Source of the DNA: Owenia fusiformis
Lineage: Eukaryota; Annelida; Polychaeta; Sabellida; Oweniidae
Direction of reading: 5' to 3'
NCBI GenBank assembly: GCA_903813345.2
Contig: CAIIXF020000002.1
Location: 25,992,455 to 26,056,454 of the forward strand
Length of the DNA stretch: 64,000 bases
The stretch's first letter is position 1; every line of letters starts with the position of its first letter. The notes under the pieces are model-generated. The model made no database searches, was not told the DNA's origin, and was given only the letters and a program-made list of their open reading frames with translations. This document shows positions 35,204 to 48,100 of this stretch, piece after piece. The position numbers were made by a program, and so were the translations under genes.

Positions 35204-38200
35204 ATTGCGATTTATTTTCTCCAATCATTGTACATAATTTTATACATTTCTAATATTACATTCTTGATCAAACAAGCACAGTAAATTGGGATACTCCCCA
35301 TATTTGTACTTACTTATACAATTCTTAGCAATAACAATGATATAATTGATGTAGTCTTCTTCCTTTTTTGTTTTACATTCATACTTGAATAAAATGTGTT
35401 TGTGTCCTAGTCTAATTCTGTGCCCAAATCTAGCATTTAGTTTGCACTCTACTTCATTCCATAAAGACTTTACTCTTTTGCAAGAAATGAAAAAGTGTGC
35501 ATATGAATCTTCCTCATTACAATATGTACAATTCTTTGAGGCAACTCCTTCAATTTTCCATTTGAAAAGGTGAGTATTAGTTGGGTAAATATTATGTAAA
35601 ATCTTATATTGAATGCTCTTAAGTCGTGGCTCTTTGAGAGTTTGAATTAACTGCCAATTTCTTTTCCAATTTAAATCTGGATAAATATGTTTCCACCTTT
35701 CAATGCAAATAGGCACAACTTGGTCTTTCTTTAGAATCATTTTCCTTACATCCTTTGAAGTTAGGTTTTTTATCTTTACATTATTGTACATCTTCTCACC
35801 TTTTGATCTATTCATACCCATTTTCTTATTAATCATTGCATTGCGAATTACATTGTATTCCAGAACAATGGCTGCATTATTTTGCATTTTTTGTTTGAAA
35901 AATTCTAATGACTTAACATGTTTATTTGTATCCAGTATGTCAGCAACATAATTGATACCTGCATCCTTCCATTGTTTAAAATACATTTGTTTATGTTTGA
36001 ACACAATGCATCGATTATTCCATAATAAATCTGATTTACAGATTTCTTCATCATACTCTCGATATTTGAACCATGTCTTTAATAGAAAGGAGTAAAATTC
36101 TGGGAGCATATCTAGGTTAATTTGAGGTTTTAGATCTTTCAGATCTGAGTTACATATAAAAATATCAAAATCATGACCTGTTTTGGCTAAAATTATTTTA
36201 CTAACACCTTTCCACATTGAATTTTCACCATTCATAAACCTTTTAACCCAAGTGAGAATGAGAGATTCCTGACTTAAAAAAGCATCTACCATATTTATTC
36301 CACCATCTTTGTATGATTGCCGTAATACTTTTCGTTTAATCTTTTCTGAGCCCTTACCTGATTTTTTCCATAAAAATGTGTACATTTTTGTATTGAGCTC
36401 TTTTAAATAGTTATCTGGACATTTGAATGTCATTAACATGTGTAAAATTTGTGATGAAATGAGACTTTTTAACACACACACTTTACCAGCTAAAGATAAT
36501 TTTCTTTTGTCCCAGCATTTCATAATGCACTCCATCTTATCTATTTTATCTCTCCAATTTTCATCTAACAAATGTGCTGATTTATGGTTAGAGAAATAAG
36601 CACCTAGTATTTTAATTTTTGCTGATTTTCCAATTTGCCAATCAATTCCCAATGGAGTATTAACATTATTCTTATTTTTTCCAAGCCACATTGCTTTTGT
36701 TTTAATCATATTTAGTTTTAGTCCAGAAGTTTTATAGAAATTATTTGAATGAATCAGTATATTTTCCAAGGATTTAATATTTTTAATAAAAATCGTTGTG
36801 TCATCTGCATAACTAGTCAATTTGATTTCGGTGTTGTTTATCTTGATGCCTTCAACGTTATTATCTTGACGTATTTTGCAAGCAAACACTTCTGTTGATA
36901 TAATAAAAATCAGAGAACTCAAAGGGCAACCTTGTCTCAATCCTTGATTTAGATTAAAAGAATTTGTGAAAACTCCATTATTAGAAACCATGGACTTTGT
37001 ATTTTTGTTAAAAACTTTTATCCATTTTTGAAATTCTGGCCCAAAATTGAACTTTTCCAAAACTCTAAATACAAACTTTTTAGAAATTGAATCAAAAGCC
37101 CGGCTGTAATCCAGTGCTGCAATAATTCCTTCTTGGTCATCATTATATATAAAGTTCATGACATCATCTATTAATCTCAGGTTAAGGTGTATTCCTCTAT
37201 CTTTAAGGTATGCATTTTGATCACTATTTACTAACTTTTTAATGACCACTTGTAATCTGTTTGCAAGAACTAAATATTTACTTTAGGGAAATTAATGATG
37301 CCAAATTTTTACTTAATGCAAATAAATGATGCCAAATTTTCACTAAAGTCAAATAAATGATGCAAAATTTTCAATTTGGGCAAATTAATTATAAGGATTT
37401 AAATGATTATCATTTTTATGTAATTTCAAAAACTCATGTTTTTCAATTTAAATGTTATTGTTAGCTTGGAGGTGTAACAAAATGAAAATTTAATGGAATT
37501 CAATAATGGAATTTTTTATACCATTCAATTCATGTGTTTAATATGGTTCTAGATATCTCGTTCAATCTTGTGAACCCAGGTCTAATGTTGGATGGGCCCC
37601 ATCCAACACAATGTTCATGCAGACCTCCTCTCTATCTTTTATCTGTTTACTTTAGTATGGTGGGGTAACAACAATCAAACAAGAACCAGTTCAACACACA
37701 CCAGTTATGCAGGGTTCCAACAAGGTCCTTACACCAAGCCATGGACCCAGGTCCCAATGGAAGAGTCCTATCACAAGCCAACCTCATATAGAACGAAAAC
37801 CTACAGGAATCTCTGTTGTGACATCACGTCGTCCTAGCGACCAGGCTTATGATGCAACAAATAGTAATATTGCTGTCCTTGGTGGAAGTGGTATTCCAAC
37901 CAGTTTTAATGCTCCCCCTCCTGCTATAGGCCAACCTATCCCAACAGGCGTACCACCTCCAAGTAAGTATTTTTCAAATGTAGGGATAAGATATGTATTT
38001 TATTCATCTGCACAATATGATATTCACCTCAGAAAAAGATTATATTTAATACTTCCTTTTTATCGCACTTTGAAAAAAGGCTACTATTGTTGTCATCTTG
38101 GGCTGCTGGGTGGCATGCATGCTGGGAATGAGTGGGTGGGTGGGTGGATGGATGGATGCCACATGCATCATCAATATTCTTGGAAACCGCTTACCTGTTT

Positions 38201-41200
38201 ACTTGAGATTTTCACAGATGCAAGAACAGACTAGTGCAAAGATCTGATTAAGTTTTGGGCCTGTTGGTAAATCACTTTGTGGCCATTTTGCATTTTTCGA
38301 GACAAATAATGTGATATTTATTTTCTAAATGAGGAACATGTTAAAATAGGATAGAATAGAATATGTTTGATGATGCTCCACTGCATATGCATACACTTTT
38401 GAACTTCATTCAGTCATTCCTTGTTTCAAAAATGTAGTTTTATACTCATCTCACTTTTTCTCTCAGTGTGTCATGCTTCTTTTTACAGATGTTCATATGG
38501 GGCCACCCCCAGGTTTCAATCCAGCACCCACAGACACTTATGAAGGTATAGTCATTATTTCACCACCAGGTGACATATTGTTATAGTCTCCATATTTTGT
38601 AATGGCAGTTGGGATTCAGAGTTCGGCATCTATAACAAATGGCAGGTGGTGACATTTTGCATATCAATGCCTTGTTCTTTGATTATATCCCTACATGAAA
38701 ATTACTTCAACATTATAGATAAAATCTGTTATGGTGAGCCAACTGTCTAACAGTTTTGGAGCTGTTTCAGTATGTATGATAGTGTTCAAGGTTCAACTTA
38801 ATTAGCAAGCTTATTGATTCAACTTTGCCTTCCTTAAGATCTTTGTAAATTGAAATGTCAAGCCATGAGACGATTTATATAGACATTGGTCAATACAAAT
38901 TTTCAAAGTTGAATAACAGTAACCTCCTCAGTATAAGAGCAACCAGGTACTACATTCTGTTGAAACTTTATAAATGGCACATTTCCTTGTTAAAAACCCC
39001 CTACATAAATAATATTAATTGAAATAGCTTCCTCATATAATGGTGAATTTTCTTTTCTTTATAGGTTATTATCCCCCTGCACCTGGCCAAGTGCCACCCC
39101 CTACCAGACCTGAGCCCCCAGTATATGGGGTACCACCCCCATCATATGGTGGCTCTGCCCCCCTACCATTCAGTGGACCCCCACCACCCACAGGATATTA
39201 CAATGCAAGGTAAGTGAATCTATTGAATCAGATATAAGATATCTTTCATAAAAAATTAGACAAGTAAAACTAGGATTTGAAAAGAATAGTCATGTTTTTT
39301 GTTAGTAATTGAGTATCATGTTCATATCATATCATATCATATCATATCGATCATATCATATCATTTAATATCATGTCATATATCATAAATCAAAGCATAT
39401 ATTTAGGCTATGGCCAACCACTGTATAAAGTCATAAAAAGGAAAATAAATAAGATATTTCTTGCCATTTAGTAGTTTTCAACATTTTTAAAACCTGTTAT
39501 ATTACTGCTGAATTTGTGTTTTTGAATTGTGAATTTGAGTTTTGATTTTTAGACCATCATTCCCTCCCCCAGGTGGTTGGGGTGACTACCCACCTCCATC
39601 CAGGAGTCCCCATAGCAGTGATGAAGAAGATTACAGGTCAGTTACATTATAAACCTTAACCTGACATACAGGGTGATCCAAAATGTTTCCCATTCTGAAC
39701 TGGCGAGGATATAAGGAATAACATGTTTTTGTCCACCTCGTATTTTTGAACTCGAGGGCTGATAGAATCATTATCTAAGCCTTGTTTTTAACAAAATACA
39801 GTAAAACCTGTGAATCAGAACTCATCTCTAATCTTGATACCTCTCATTGTGCATGTTTTTTTATGTCCCATTTTTCTGTCACCAGAAGTGGTGACATATT
39901 GTTATGGTCTCCAATTTTTTGTGGACGGTTTTCGGCGTCCGTAACATGTCATCTGTAACAAATGACTGCATTTGCAACAAATAGCAGGTGGTGGCATTTT
40001 GCATGTCATTATGCCTTGTTTTAATCTGCTTTTACACCCACTCCATTTTTATGTGACATGTTGTTATAGAAAAATAGAATACACTCCAACTTTTTTGTTG
40101 ATGGTGCTCAGCGGTTGATGTTTGAGGTTTGGCTTAACCGTTCAAGGGTTAAATAAAACATTCACATTGAGATCAGAATCACCTAAGTGAGAAAGATCAT
40201 ATGATCCAATCCTTGGTAAAAACATATGTTATCTGTATTTTTGTAGGAGAAGTAGGGAGAGGTCACGGACAGATGACAGAGATCGGGATAGAGATAGGGA
40301 TAGGAGAGACAGGGAGAGAGACAGAGATAGAGAACATAGGAGAAGGTACCTACAATCTTAATACTTGTGCTTGTCAATAGATGATGTAATATTACCAACG
40401 TTTTAAATATTGATTGGTCTAAACAGGCCCCAGAGACCTTCAGCCTCAGACAGTATAACATAACTATATAGAGATCAGTGGGAAAGTAAGTAAGCTATAC
40501 AGTCCTCTACAGCCTGTCTTCATTTATTACCATGACAACATCATGACGTCATGTTGCCATGGGAAGAAATGTATGTAATGCATCAGTTATACAACTTTGA
40601 TATGAAATATGTCCTTGTTCTTGCCCAAATATAGACATCCAAAGGTCAGCGTATATCGGCGGAACTGCATATTTCACATCATAGTTATATTCCCTATTAC
40701 TCTTTTATGCATATGTTTTGTATACTTTTGTTTTGTATAACGTTTGTATACTTAAAGGTATGAATCTAGGGATAGGGACCGAGAGAGAGATAGAGACCGC
40801 TCACGTGATAAAGATCGTGATGACAGTAGAGACAGGTTTGTTATCCATTCAGGCTTATTTGAGTAGTTTATAATTCCTTCATAAATCATTTGAATGAAAA
40901 AGATTTCAATAGTTGAAGGGTGTTTAGCTATAAAAAAATTTCATCGCCCTGTAATTTTTCATTTTTGGGTCAAAAACTCCATTTTGACAACTTTTGCCCC
41001 GAAAGGGTCAAAAACTCAATTTTGACAACTTTCGCTATGGTAATGGCGTGTCAGACAAAAAATTTGAAGAATCACATAAATGTACACGAGAAAAAATAAT
41101 TTCAATTTGTTCACAAATTGTGACATTTTTTTAGTATAATGGATTTTTGTTTTCATTCCAGGAGGAGGGATGATGATGACGATAAAAAACATAAAAAGAG

Positions 41201-41261
41201 TAAAAAATCTTCACATAAAGACTATAAAGATGTTAAAATCAAAGTTGAAAAGGACCCTTGA
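31925..41261 (+). CDS. FIP1L1: Pre-mRNA 3'-end processing factor FIP1, 480 aa
   Basis: Thirteen exons: 31925-31970, 33064-33115, 33389-33467, 34109-34209, 34715-34764, 34907-35151, 37656-37962, 38489-38545, 39065-39209, 39553-39636, 40247-40345, 40758-40835 and 41162-41261. All are GT-AG and the sum is 481 codons. FIP1 is the CPSF subunit that binds U-rich RNA and tethers poly(A) polymerase. The order is EEEWLYG at the N-terminus; an acidic Asp run with [10 protein letters not shown]; the Fip1 motif (about residues 117-180: [38 protein letters not shown]); a linker; a Pro-rich region; an RD/RE-rich region (residues about 395-450); and a Lys-rich tail. This matches animal FIP1L1 in layout and is slightly shorter. 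Polyadenylation signals lie at 41722-41727 and 41739-41744. A LINE lies in intron 6. Confidence 0.97.
32619..32814. repeat. Inverted pair of tRNA-3'-half-like segments in FIP1 intron 1
   Basis: Arms of about 48 bp at 32619-32667 (plus) and 32766-32814 (complement). Each arm contains a Pol III B-box (GGTTCAAATCC), then CGCACAACC or TGCACAACC and a T run. That is the order of a tRNA T-arm, acceptor strand and Pol III terminator. No matching A-box or 5' acceptor strand is seen, so these look like SINE or tRNA-derived fragments, not working tRNAs. Confidence 0.65.
33150..33270. mobile_element. Diverged, inverted relative of the MITE at 3663-3812
   Basis: It shares GGTTCACATTTGACAA, GGCAAAATTACTTG and TCAAAATGGTGAAAACTGCA TGATT (with small differences) with the complement of 3663-3812. 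Confidence 0.7.
33846..34062. mobile_element. hAT MITE, copy 2, 8-bp target duplication with one mismatch (FIP1 intron)
   Basis: It is the inverted copy of 19126-19372. The left end CATCCTCC is intact and the right end is GGAGGATT. The flanks GCAAATAA (33838-33845) and GTAAATAA (34063-34070) differ at one base. It lies between FIP1 exons 3 and 4, 46 bp before the exon at 34109. Confidence 0.92.
35181..37271 (-). mobile_element. 5'-truncated LINE (L1/Tx1-like) in FIP1 intron 6, antisense to the gene
   Basis: A 2.09-kb insertion flanked by exact direct repeats AAATATTTACTT (35169-35180 and 37272-37283). Its 3' end is a 23-T run on the plus strand (35181-35203), that is, a poly(A) tail on the minus strand. 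The open frame enters at the truncation point and runs to TAA at 35242-35240. It encodes the reverse-transcriptase domain from just before motif A (SRAFDSI), through motif B ([11 protein letters not shown]) and motif C (SYADDT), then a C-terminal region with a CTYC...HFF..C zinc-knuckle-like motif. The endonuclease and ORF1 are missing because of the truncation. Confidence 0.97.
35240..37249 (-). CDS. Reverse transcriptase fragment of the LINE, 669 codons without interruption
   Basis: The frame has no stop or frameshift over 2 kb. It also continues upstream of the first ATG to the truncation point with residues typical of the RT start (VLANRLQ). Motifs A, B and C are intact. The C-terminal half has the thumb-like and Cys/His features common in L1/Tx1-type elements. 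Lacking an endonuclease and a promoter, the copy cannot move by itself. The intact frame means the insertion is young. Confidence 0.93.
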   Translation of the reverse strand: MVIKKLVNSDQNAYLKDRGIHLNLRLIDDVMNFIYNDDQEGIIAALDYSRAFDSISKKFVFRVLEKFNFGPEFQKWIKVFNKNTKSMVSNNGVFTNSFNLNQGLRQGCPLSSLIFIISTEVFACKIRQDNNVEGIKINNTEIKLTSYADDTTIFIKNIKSLENILIHSNNFYKTSGLKLNMIKTKAMWLGKNKNNVNTPLGIDWQIGKSAKIKILGAYFSNHKSAHLLDENWRDKIDKMECIMKCWDKRKLSLAGKVCVLKSLISSQILHMLMTFKCPDNYLKELNTKMYTFLWKKSGKGSEKIKRKVLRQSYKDGGINMVDAFLSQESLILTWVKRFMNGENSMWKGVSKIILAKTGHDFDIFICNSDLKDLKPQINLDMLPEFYSFLLKTWFKYREYDEEICKSDLLWNNRCIVFKHKQMYFKQWKDAGINYVADILDTNKHVKSLEFFKQKMQNNAAIVLEYNVIRNAMINKKMGMNRSKGEKMYNNVKIKNLTSKDVRKMILKKDQVVPICIERWKHIYPDLNWKRNWQLIQTLKEPRLKSIQYKILHNIYPTNTHLFKWKIEGVASKNCTYCNEEDSYAHFFISCKRVKSLWNEVECKLNARFGHRIRLGHKHILFKYECKTKKEEDYINYIIVIAKNCISKYKYGEYPNLLCLFDQECNIRNV
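38560..38685 (+). mobile_element. Copy of the ten-copy MITE family, plus orientation (FIP1 intron)
   Basis: It begins CCAGGTGACATATTGTTATA GTCTCC and ends AACAAATGGCAGGTGGTGAC ATTTTGCATATC. Confidence 0.85.
39322..39363. repeat. CATAT pentanucleotide microsatellite
   Basis: About eight units of CATAT/TCATA with one interruption (ATCGATC), in the FIP1 intron after the exon ending at 39209. Confidence 0.9.
39885..40130 (+). mobile_element. Two adjacent copies of the ten-copy MITE family (FIP1 intron)
   Basis: A full copy at 39885-40020 (GTGGTGACATATTGTTATGG TCTCC to GGTGGTGGCATTTTGCATG) is followed by a partial copy at 40050-40130 that contains only the left part. Confidence 0.8.
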
Positions 41262-41721
41262 ATTTCTCGTGCATCAATGTGAATCTTTTATGGAAATAAT
41301 GTCGTCTTCAACACAGGCTAAAAACAGATTTGAGCAGGTTAAACCAGGCATCGTATCCTTTCTTCAGAATTTAAATTCATGTCTAGTTAATCATAGATGT
41401 CAGTTGCAAAATCATATTCATTGATGACTGACTGTCTATGCCCACATAGAAATCTGATATTCTGAAGCTGCAGAATACTGACCGGATTTGTCTCGCATCA
41501 AGGCAGCATACCTCAAGTTGAAGAGGGGGACAACACTAGAACTCAAAAATGAACTTATCTGTGAGCATCATTTTGACATGAAGATGGGTTCATTTATGAA
41601 TTATGTGGTATTTTCCTCCTCTTTTCCGACTAGCCATTTCTGATTTGTACTCTGTGTTCAATATGTTTACACTGTTTTAGTTGTAAACCTTGTCGGAATA
41701 TGGATTTTTTTATGAATACCA

Positions 41722-41744
41722 AATAAAAATGCATAAACAATAAA
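41722..41744 (+). terminator. FIP1 polyadenylation signals
   Basis: Two AATAAA hexamers (41722-41727 and 41739-41744), about 460 bp after the FIP1 stop codon. Confidence 0.7.
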
Positions 41745-41904
41745 ATGTTTTATTTCTTTTTGAATTTCTTCATGTTTAATATCCATTAGGTTTGAAATCT
41801 AAATGCTAATGCTAATACTTGAGTGTAATTAATAAATTCCAGACCCAAATATGAACATAGAAAATTCTGTGGTAACGATTTGTGAAATTTCTGTTTTTTT
41901 TGTA

Positions 41905-41960
41905 ATAGTGTTGACATAATGTTACAGCTACCATTTTTTGTGTCCAGAGTTCGGGAAGTT
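41905..41960 (+). mobile_element. Partial copy of the ten-copy MITE family between FIP1 and CNBD2
   Basis: TGTTGACATAATGTTACAGC TACCATTTTTTGTG matches the left part of the family consensus. Confidence 0.55.
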
Positions 41961-42045
41961 GATAGAGGAGTTGAATTCAAAATGAAAATCGGAATTATAT
42001 CCACCCGATACAACTGTCAACAAAAAATGTTCACTTTAGAAATGT

Positions 42046-42051
42046 TTTATT
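42046..42051 (-). terminator. CNBD2 polyadenylation signal
   Basis: TTTATT on the plus strand is AATAAA on the minus strand, about 60 bases after the CNBD2 stop at 42110. The FIP1 and CNBD2 signals lie about 300 bp apart, so the two transcripts end tail-to-tail without obvious overlap. Confidence 0.65.
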
Positions 42052-42109
42052 GTTACATAGTGCAATATAGAGGATGGCCCCTATTTTGAAATACTATGAA
42101 TGTATTGTG

Positions 42110-45100
42110 CTAGGTTACACTAAACATGTCCATGTATTTATGATGGGCTACAATATTGTTCACAGTGAGTGATTTATAAGCGTCCCAGTTAGTTTGATCT
42201 TGCAGCTTTTGTTGAAGAGCATCGTCCGTTGGATACGGCTGCACCTGAAGTTATACACATTGGGGAGGTTAAGGTATATGTTTGTAAAGAGAAATTGTAC
42301 GTACACGTGTAGAATTGTAACTCTCTAGTGATTAGGTCTTTGATTGTTTACTTTCCCGATTGAGAATAAAGGAATAAGAGAAATAGCTGTAACATTTAAT
42401 AGCAGTCGAGATATTAATGAATTTCAGAGAGAACTTAATACTCAATCGAGCTATATTCCAAGTGCGCAAACTGCAACCAGACTCCCAGTAACTCTGGCTC
42501 TTATTGGTTATAATTTTTTATTATGTAGCTTATTATTTGAAGTCACAATAGGAGTCTCTTTGTCCTAGAAATTTTTGGAAACGACCCCCTGGTTGCAGTT
42601 TACATGGATCCCATTATATTTTGATAGTACTTAAGTATTTACCGCTCTCCGGAGTTTCTTGATATAGTCTTCAGAGGCTTGTTTTAGGAAGAAGTTCTTG
42701 TGCACCAAAATACATTCTGCACCATCCGACACCAGCGTTACGCTCGTCATGTTCAACATATCACCAAACGCGAACTGAGCCAGACCCTTGAAATGGTATA
42801 AAGTAAAGGTGGATAATTGTTCATGCACGTATTGTCCTCTTGGAATTCTTGTTCTCCATATGACCATCACATGCTCTGATTACGTATGAGCTTTTTAAGG
42901 ATATGAGTTTTTTTAAATATATATTTATTTTCATAACAGCGTAAGGATATGCGTTATTTTGGTTTACTGAGTTGCAAGAAGGGGTGTTCTTTAGACGCTC
43001 CGTGTACGTCAGAACATTGTTTGGGATGTTTGGGATTTGTGAGCTCACATGGTAAGCTATTGTTTTTAGGACCCCTTTGAAAATATTAAATCTGCTTGTT
43101 ATACTAAACAGGTCGGTTATCTCCTGTAAATGCGTTTTGTACTGAAATTGAATGTGTATTGTGTTACATAATCATTCGTTTATGGTATTGATCTATTGTC
43201 AACTTACAAATGTGTTCTTTGGCAATAGTCTCTCTAATTCTACATAGACTTTGTTGGGCGTCTGTTGAGTAGAGTTGGATTGCATCTGTGGAGTCGATGT
43301 GCGTGTGTATGCACTGCCTACTCTTTCATCCTAAAATACAAAATGTATAGTAACATGCGTCATTTTTTGGTTGAACTGATTTCAAGTTGTTAAATTCAAC
43401 TATTTAGAGCAAGTTCCTAATTTGAATTTGTACCATGGTGCCTTCCTGAGTACTGGAGGTTCGGTCAGTTCACTGGCTATAACGATGAAGTCCAGCAAAA
43501 CCTTGATATTTAATACAATTCGAAGATGAAAATTTTGCAATTGCATAAAACATGTCTTTTCAGCGTGGAATGTATAATATATTTACAAGTTATTACTTAG
43601 GTTTGCTTTGCATATTCGTTTTTAAAGTTGGATACCATTTTTAACACGGCCTTCAACACATACCTGTCCAGCGGGATGTTGAGTTTGGAATACTCTTTCT
43701 AATAATGCTTTATGTCGTTCTTCTTCCTCCAAACGTTCATTTATCGCTTGACGTTCATCCTCTTTTGTAAGCTGAGACTTAACCACTCCATGTCGCACCA
43801 ATGGAGGCAGTTTGGGCGTACGACGGGACCTTTCCTTAGTTGCACTCGGAAATGTATAAGTCCTGTTCCTCTGTTTTAACTTATTTGGCAAGTCTTCGTA
43901 TGAACCATTTGGCCCTTTGATTTTAACATTAGGTACAGTCTTTTTATTTTCACTTGTATCTCGATTGCTTTTGATGGATGATTTTGTTTGACTCCTTGTG
44001 ATAAAAAGCGACTGTTTGTTTTTACTGTTTGCGGTTTCATCGTTATTGTTTGCGTTTATTTCGTCATCACTTATGAGGCCAGGAAAGTTGGGTTTGGTTA
44101 GAGTAAGACCTTTCAGTACCCGGCAGTTGCCAGTCTTAAGAATGTAAATCCAGTCGGAGTTTGATCCATCTTTACACATGACGATTCCACGCCTGAAATA
44201 ATCGATTGTTATTTAATATGACCCTTTGTTTTTGAGAATATTTACATTTACTTGTAGACTATGTAATATAGGAGTCACAATCGTTATAGTTATGTGCCAT
44301 TTTTGTGTTCGTCGTTCTGCGTCTGTCACAAATGGCAGGTGGTGACATTTTGCATGTTAATGCCTTGTTTTTTAGGTTGCCATTCAACTTTCTCATTTTT
44401 TGATCGTTATTATCACCTTCGCACCCGCTTTATGACGAACACAACACATCAATGGACCATCAAAACTGCCGAGAAACAAAAACTGCAACTTTACTAACCT
44501 GAAATAAGTAAAAATGCAGACTTTGGTATCATCATAGGGCAAGCTCTCAATGGGCCAACCGTTCAAAATGTCAACTTTACGTAAAAATTGAATGTGTTCT
44601 GGTTCTTGATTCTCCTCGACGTGCATGAATATGTCTTTGAAGTCTTCTCGTTGCAGCGCCAATAATTCTACGTCATCTTGACACGTGACAGTAGCGCTAC
44701 GTCGTCCGCCATCTTGCATAAGAGCTAGCTCCTGCAAAACCAGTCAAATTATGAAATGAGATATGCGTATTGTTAGTAGCTTTATGGCAATTTTATAAGT
44801 CACTTGATGAATTCAATAAGTAGGGAAGTTAAGCTACACGATTCTTAAAGTACAAGAAAGCGTAATATTTGTGTTCCTCAGAGATTACTGTCGCCTCTCA
44901 ATTGCTTTTCCAAATGACCTTATAACCCCTTTCTCCTTGTACCTGTATACTCAATCGGTTGGGTAAATACTTCGAAAGGATCAAGATCGAGATCTCGTGT
45001 AGCCTATCCTCTCTGATGTCGTATTTAATGGGTGATTGGTACAAGTCCAACTACTTTTCGGTCCAAAAAGGGTTAAAACATGACGAGATCTAAGTTTTAC

Positions 45101-48100
45101 ATATCTTGTGCAGTTTGACAACAAATTGGATCAAAAAGTCTTGTACAACAAACTTACCCCAAAACTGTGACCTTTCTTTAAGAATGCGACTGTTTTCGAA
45201 AAGCTGTTTTCCGTTTTAGGATCCTTGTCAAGTATGGTGACGACTGCAGTTCCGCTAAGGATAAAATAAAAGTTATCCGCCAGATGGCCCTGCCTGATGA
45301 TGATCCTTTTTGACCCAAACCTAAAATATGCAGAAGTTCATGATTATGTGTGGATGTTGACAAGGGTTCAATATGTTTGATATTTAGCCACCCCCCCCGT
45401 GTGAAATAAGATTTTCTTATGAAGAAACGATCATCGCATAAACTTGTCCTAATATAATAAGAAATAAAAAGTGAAATACATCCCAATACACAAGGGTATT
45501 CTCCACGCAAGCGGAGGAGGATGGTCCATCAAAATGAATGAAATGTATTTGATTTATTAAATACCTCTCAAGCGTGATTGAAATGTATTTGATTTATTAA
45601 ATACCTCTCAAGCCAGCCCGCCTTCACCAAGGATTCTTGCATTTTGATAGGGAATTCACTGAAGGCTTCTACCGTTTGGTTGAGGGAGACTAGAGCAATG
45701 TGGTTCTGTTCTGGGGTACGTTCCAAAGGATCAGTGCGTAGAATGTGCCTGGCCTCATAGCTCAACAGTACCTGAAATCGAGCGGTATAATTACAGCTTA
45801 CCAGGACCAAAATAGGACATCAATCCTACCTTAACATCTATGAGTAATTCTGATGTTATCCTGATGTATATGACATTTACATCTAGCGGCAACCAACGAC
45901 TTTTTGGGTTTACGAGTTATCGAGCCGTGGCTGAGCTAGTTTCTTATTTCTTGCATTCTCGTTGGTGAATATATATTTAGACGACATGCATGTCACTTGT
46001 ATGTGGTAAATTCGATTTTGATCAATAAGTCTAGCCTCTGCTGCCTTAGTGATATTAACCCCAAGGCTCCGGAATTCAATAATACACGAATCAACTAAAA
46101 AGTCCCTTATGCTAATATTTCAATTCACAGTCAGAAAGAGACATTCGATATGCACAGTAACCAATATATGCAGTTTTGAATCTCAAAATATAGTCTTAAA
46201 TATTCGTGCTCCTATCGTTTATCAATAAAATTTGACCAACCTCTTTATTCGCCTTGTAGGTTCTTGGATCAAATGAAAGACCATAGCTGTCAAATGTCGT
46301 CACTCCATTCTCTTGTTGAATCTGGGCGAACGAAAGCAATTTGGCTTCATGTCGTTGCTGATCCTTCCTACAACAAAAGCAAAAATGTGATTTTGATGAT
46401 TTATTAAACTTATTAGGCTTGGTTATCCATAAACACGACAGGTCGTAAAATTCGTCATTTTTTGAGTTAATTAAAGTCGATTGTAAAGGAATCATTCGCA
46501 CCCCAATTAGAATTTTGAAACGTTCCATTATTAAGATTGCCAGCAAATAGAGTAGCTTGTGAATATTTCTGATGTTTAGATAGGTTTTATTCAGGTACAT
46601 AACATCAATTTGCCTAATCTTTAATGAATTGTGTATTTTGAAATCGAAAGTTTCGAAGTAAAAGGAAAGACCATGAAACTTTACAGAACTACTCAGTGTA
46701 AATGTTGCCCGAGTAATTCGAGTTCTCATACTGACGTACCGATTACCGATCAGTTGAAAATGAAATCAAATACCAAGACAATGATCGATTATCGAGTTTG
46801 GAATTGAATTTTCGAATAAGACGTATTTCTGAATAAGTATGAATTGGCCACGCAAAAATTAGCACAACAATTTATCTAAGTAAAAGTATATTGGTTTGAC
46901 CTAAATATTCTTATGGCTGGGCCTCAATTGAGTACCACTGTCGACTTTCTCCAGCCCAAACTATATGTCAATATCCTTTTGAGTTAATGGAAGGTTTGAT
47001 GTATGAGCGACGACAAAACGTTACCATGGGCATGTTTGACAATTTGGAGGGGTAAGATCTCTGTGTATGGAGTCTTGTATAATCGATTCTTCGATAGAGA
47101 TAGATCTAATGCATGTTCTTTACCTCAAGAGGGAGATGCATTACCCATCTCAATGGAACAGTATCTTTCAAGAGAAAATGTAAAAAAGTTGATTACTTTG
47201 CTCCAAGAATGCAAATAAGAAGACTTTCTGTCTTATCTCTGTGATTCAGATCCAGAGTACACATTGGCAAGAACTCGCATCCAGGAACTTATAAGTGATC
47301 TGATATTGACAGAACGCCAACGTTCAACTACCGATGTCGAATGCCAATTTGACTTAACAATAATTTGCAATTTTTCACTACTGTTACTTTTAAAACGTCC
47401 AAGGGTTAACCAGACATTGGTTTTTAATTTTAATTTCTGATTTGGAATTCTGGTCCTTAGAGTTATCGCCACGGGAACGAGATGTAATATTCAACAAAAA
47501 AAAACATTAAAAAAAACAGCAAAATGCATGCAAAACTTTATCAAGATTTTGGCCTATAAACAAATTATATACGATATACACGATATTGCGTATAAATCGA
47601 GTACCAATTAGAAAACATATTTTAACGATTTGCAATAGTTCTAGATTTACTGCTTTACTGCAAACTCTAATCTCAACCATTCCCATTCTGAGATATGAGA
47701 TACAGTGTCTGCCCAATTTGAGATATACAATTGATTTATAAATCTTATGAAACTAAATAATTAGAGCCTTTACTAAAAACACCATAAGCTCTCATTTATG
47801 AAGATGTAGCAGGAAGCGTAGGTTCAGCGGAAACTTGTTTCACAAAGTTCTTTTCTGATATTTTACCCCGCAAGGAAAAATCAATCGTCGCCAGGCATTA
47901 ACGTAATTGTAATTGTTGTCGAACTGTTAGTGTTTCAGGTGATTTCAACGCAGCAATGCAATATCACACTGAAATGCACTTTGGTGTCACTGCCCTTGTT
48001 AAAAGTAAAAGTTTGGTCGTTGACCTTGAAAGAATTACGTATTCTATTAGGTATTCTATTCAGTGCCAAATTATATTTTCTTACAAGCTTTATTTCAGTA

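Noticed and set aside
34696-35253. 185-codon plus-strand ORF as a single gene
   Set aside because: Only 34715-34764 and 34907-35151 are FIP1 exons; the rest is intron and the LINE T run.
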